Positions 63,010-64,000 of a stretch of DNA of 64,000 nucleotides are shown one piece after another. The first letter of the stretch is position 1; each line of letters starts with the position of its first letter. The notes below the pieces were generated by a model. It searched no databases. It was given only the letters and a program-made list of their open reading frames with translations, and had not been told where the DNA came from. This DNA is from Prevotella sp. UBA2754 (GTDB taxonomy: Bacteria > Bacteroidota > Bacteroidia > Bacteroidales > Bacteroidaceae): assembly GCA_002353295.1 (NCBI GenBank), contig DEJG01000019.1, positions 507,300 to 571,299 of the forward strand, read 5' to 3'. The translations under genes were made by a program, and so were the position numbers.

Positions 63010-63579
63010 ATGATTGAACTGAACGAAAAAGCTAGCAATTATGCAGAAGAGAATGTTTTCAACGTTCTAAAGGAAGCATTTGCAAAAGTATATGCAGATG
63101 GGTATCGCGACGGGTATAAGGATTGTCAGAATCATAATTCCGTAAATCTTCGTATCAGTAATACTGAATACGTTGATCTAGGATTGCCAAGTGGTACATT
63201 GTGGTCTGCTGACTACGAAAAAGACGTGAATGATACAATATTCGAGCCATATCAATTGGCCAGTTCTAAATCTATACCGACCAGGGCGCAATGGAATGAA
63301 TTGAGAAGGTGTGCTAAGTGGGAGTTTGTTGGAAAAGATGATAAACTTGAAGTCGTAAAATGTACAGGCCCAAACGGTAATGTAATCCTATTCCACCCAA
63401 TGGGAGGTATAAATTTTACTAAAAAAGTACGGTCAGGTAGAGTCTTATTCTGGGTAAATAGTACGGCAATAAAGAATTGTGCTGTTCATCTTTGGAAGTA
63501 TGATGGCGAAGGGCATCAAAACGCTGACAGTCAGGATTCCGATTTAAAGTTGCCAATTCGCCTCGTAAAAAATAAATAG
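63010..63579 (+). CDS. WYL-regulon protein with Bacteroidota FGE-like repeat domain
   Basis: 189 residues, no signal peptide. A short helical N-terminus (about 1-40) is followed by YVDLGLPSGTLWSADYEKD, IPTRAQWNELRRCAKWEF, GPNGNVILFHPMGG and a final LPIRLVK. This is the pattern of the small C-type-lectin/FGE-like domain often annotated as the Fibrobacter major paralogous domain. Such domains are mostly extracellular, but this copy seems cytoplasmic. It starts 22 bases after operator C. I looked for a diversity-generating repeat at its 3' end and saw none. Confidence 0.72.
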   Translation: MIELNEKASNYAEENVFNVLKEAFAKVYADGYRDGYKDCQNHNSVNLRISNTEYVDLGLPSGTLWSADYEKDVNDTIFEPYQLASSKSIPTRAQWNELRRCAKWEFVGKDDKLEVVKCTGPNGNVILFHPMGGINFTKKVRSGRVLFWVNSTAIKNCAVHLWKYDGEGHQNADSQDSDLKLPIRLVKNK

Positions 63580-63588
63580 GTTTGATAA

Positions 63589-63622
63589 CGAACATAGATT
63601 TCGGATTTAATTCGTATCTTTG
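63589..63622 (+). promoter_or_regulatory. Operator D and promoter of the long structured RNA
   Basis: CGAAC-ATAGA-TTTCG (63589-63603), 11 bases, then TATCTTTG (63615-63622). Transcription should start near 63628-63632, directly before the 5' arm of the RNA's closing helix. Confidence 0.75.
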
Positions 63623-63638
63623 TATCGTATTAAAAAAC

Positions 63639-63929
63639 AAGCGGTCTTTGATAAGTCTGGAAACTGAAATGGTATTTTGAATTTCGTCTTGCGTTACGCA
63701 AGTACTGTTCTCTCGGGAGTAGATTCGCAAGATGTCTTCAGTCTCCTTGGAGTTCTGGAGAGAAACAATGTTAGAGCGTTAATGTTTAGTACGTTGTACA
63801 TTGTTGTTGTTTTATGAGTTATATTATTATGACTTATTCTTATTCCGAATAGCATACTTATGCTATATCTCGATTTATACTTATACAAAGAAAAGACATT
63901 TCAGCGAAAAGACGAGTCGGAGACCGCTT
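63639..63929 (+). ncRNA. Structured RNA closed by a long 5'/3' helix (retron-like)
   Basis: AAGCGGTCT (63639-63647) is exactly complementary to AGACCGCTT (63921-63929). The helix continues with TTGAT against GTCGG (G-U and Watson-Crick pairs), a 2x2 loop, and GTCT with AGAC (63655-63658 with 63910-63913): about 18 pairs closing 290 bases. Inside are CTTGCG-TTA-CGCAAG (63688-63702), TTCTCTC/GAGAGAA (63708-63714 with 63758-63764), AACAATG/CATTGTT (63764-63770 with 63799-63805) and ATAGCATA/TATGCTAT (63849-63866). No long ORF. Promoter, RNA with paired ends, then an ORF 19 bases later is the layout of retron msr-msd loci. Confidence 0.65.
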
Positions 63930-63948
63930 CTTAATAAAACAAAGTGAA

Positions 63949-64000
63949 ATGGATAGAAGACAGATAGCACAACAGGCATCACAGCTCAAAGACAAGGGAG
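63949..64000 (+). CDS. Start of an ORF cut by the window end (possible reverse transcriptase)
   Basis: Open from the ATG at 63949 to the window end; the visible protein is MDRRQIAQQASQLKDKG, too short to assign. It begins 19 bases after the closing helix of the structured RNA. If that RNA is a retron or DRT-type RNA, this ORF should encode the reverse transcriptase. That is a prediction, not an observation. Confidence 0.45.
   Translation, partial: MDRRQIAQQASQLKDKG

Noticed and set aside
63420..63948. Diversity-generating retroelement (variable repeat at the end of the FGE-like gene, template in the following gap)
   Set aside because: The C-type-lectin-like fold made this attractive, but I see no stretch in 63600-63948 resembling the 3' end of the gene with A-directed differences. 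A template further downstream cannot be excluded.

Overview
The window looks like a chromosomal segment of a member of the Bacteroidota, most likely Prevotellaceae or a close relative. Evidence: many intergenic regions carry the Bacteroidota promoter pattern (TTTG, 19-20 bases, TAnnTTTG), Shine-Dalgarno sites are rarely visible, and the proteins include type III glutamine synthetase, a CarboxypepD_reg-like protein, lipoproteins with short signals, and the DAHP synthase/chorismate mutase fusion followed by a separate prephenate dehydrogenase. The assignment below phylum level is inference; no rRNA or tRNA gene was seen.

Layout. 1-4.1 kb: AmpG-like transporter, small lipoprotein, serine acetyltransferase, AraC regulator. 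4.2-10 kb: a five-gene efflux operon (TolC, HlyD, fused double ABC ATPase, two ABC-2 permeases) divergent from the AraC gene. 10-18 kb: secreted and surface proteins, a 5'-nucleotidase, a LOG-family protein with a signal peptide, GtrA, GH28, and an ECF sigma factor with a membrane partner. 18-22 kb: a minus-strand operon aguA-aguB-glnN (agmatine to putrescine plus ammonium assimilation). 22-34 kb: FetAB-like exporter, NUC1 nuclease, membrane-anchored AAA+ protein, a PurF-like protein without its catalytic Cys, Nif3 plus zinc ribbon, HsdR-N-like nuclease, orphan histidine kinase, HolA, XRE regulator. 34-43.9 kb: PyrK/PyrD, AroC, SlyD, GltD-like, M48 protease, AI-2E family permease, and a copper-type P-ATPase that lacks its nucleotide-binding domain. 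43.9-48.2 kb: a Phe/Tyr biosynthesis operon preceded by a Tyr/Phe-rich leader peptide and an attenuator with a 10-bp alternative pairing. 48-54.9 kb: GH31, MGMT-like, HD, TerB/DnaJ and AGCS genes. 55-57.4 kb: a solitary FtsZ-like gene with an unknown partner, and a secreted protein of 25-residue tandem repeats.

The most unusual part is the AT-rich right end (57.5-64 kb). A WYL regulator, a TPR/OB-like protein and a RecD/Pif1-type helicase form a tight operon. This operon, two further single genes, and a long structured untranslated RNA at the window edge each have the same promoter design: a palindrome CGAAC-N5-(G/T)TTCG ending exactly 11 bases before a TAnnTTTG box. The last transcript begins with a roughly 290-base RNA closed by a long 5'/3' helix and leads into an ORF cut by the window end. 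That arrangement resembles retron or defence-associated reverse transcriptase loci. I interpret the whole as a WYL-controlled, probably defence-related regulon; the reverse transcriptase itself is outside the window and is a prediction.

A second theme is dispersed short repeats (TTCAATTC, TTGAGAGTT and hairpin types). They fill intergenic gaps and also occur inside genes, in two cases (aguA and the P-type ATPase) next to an apparent in-frame loss of conserved protein sequence.
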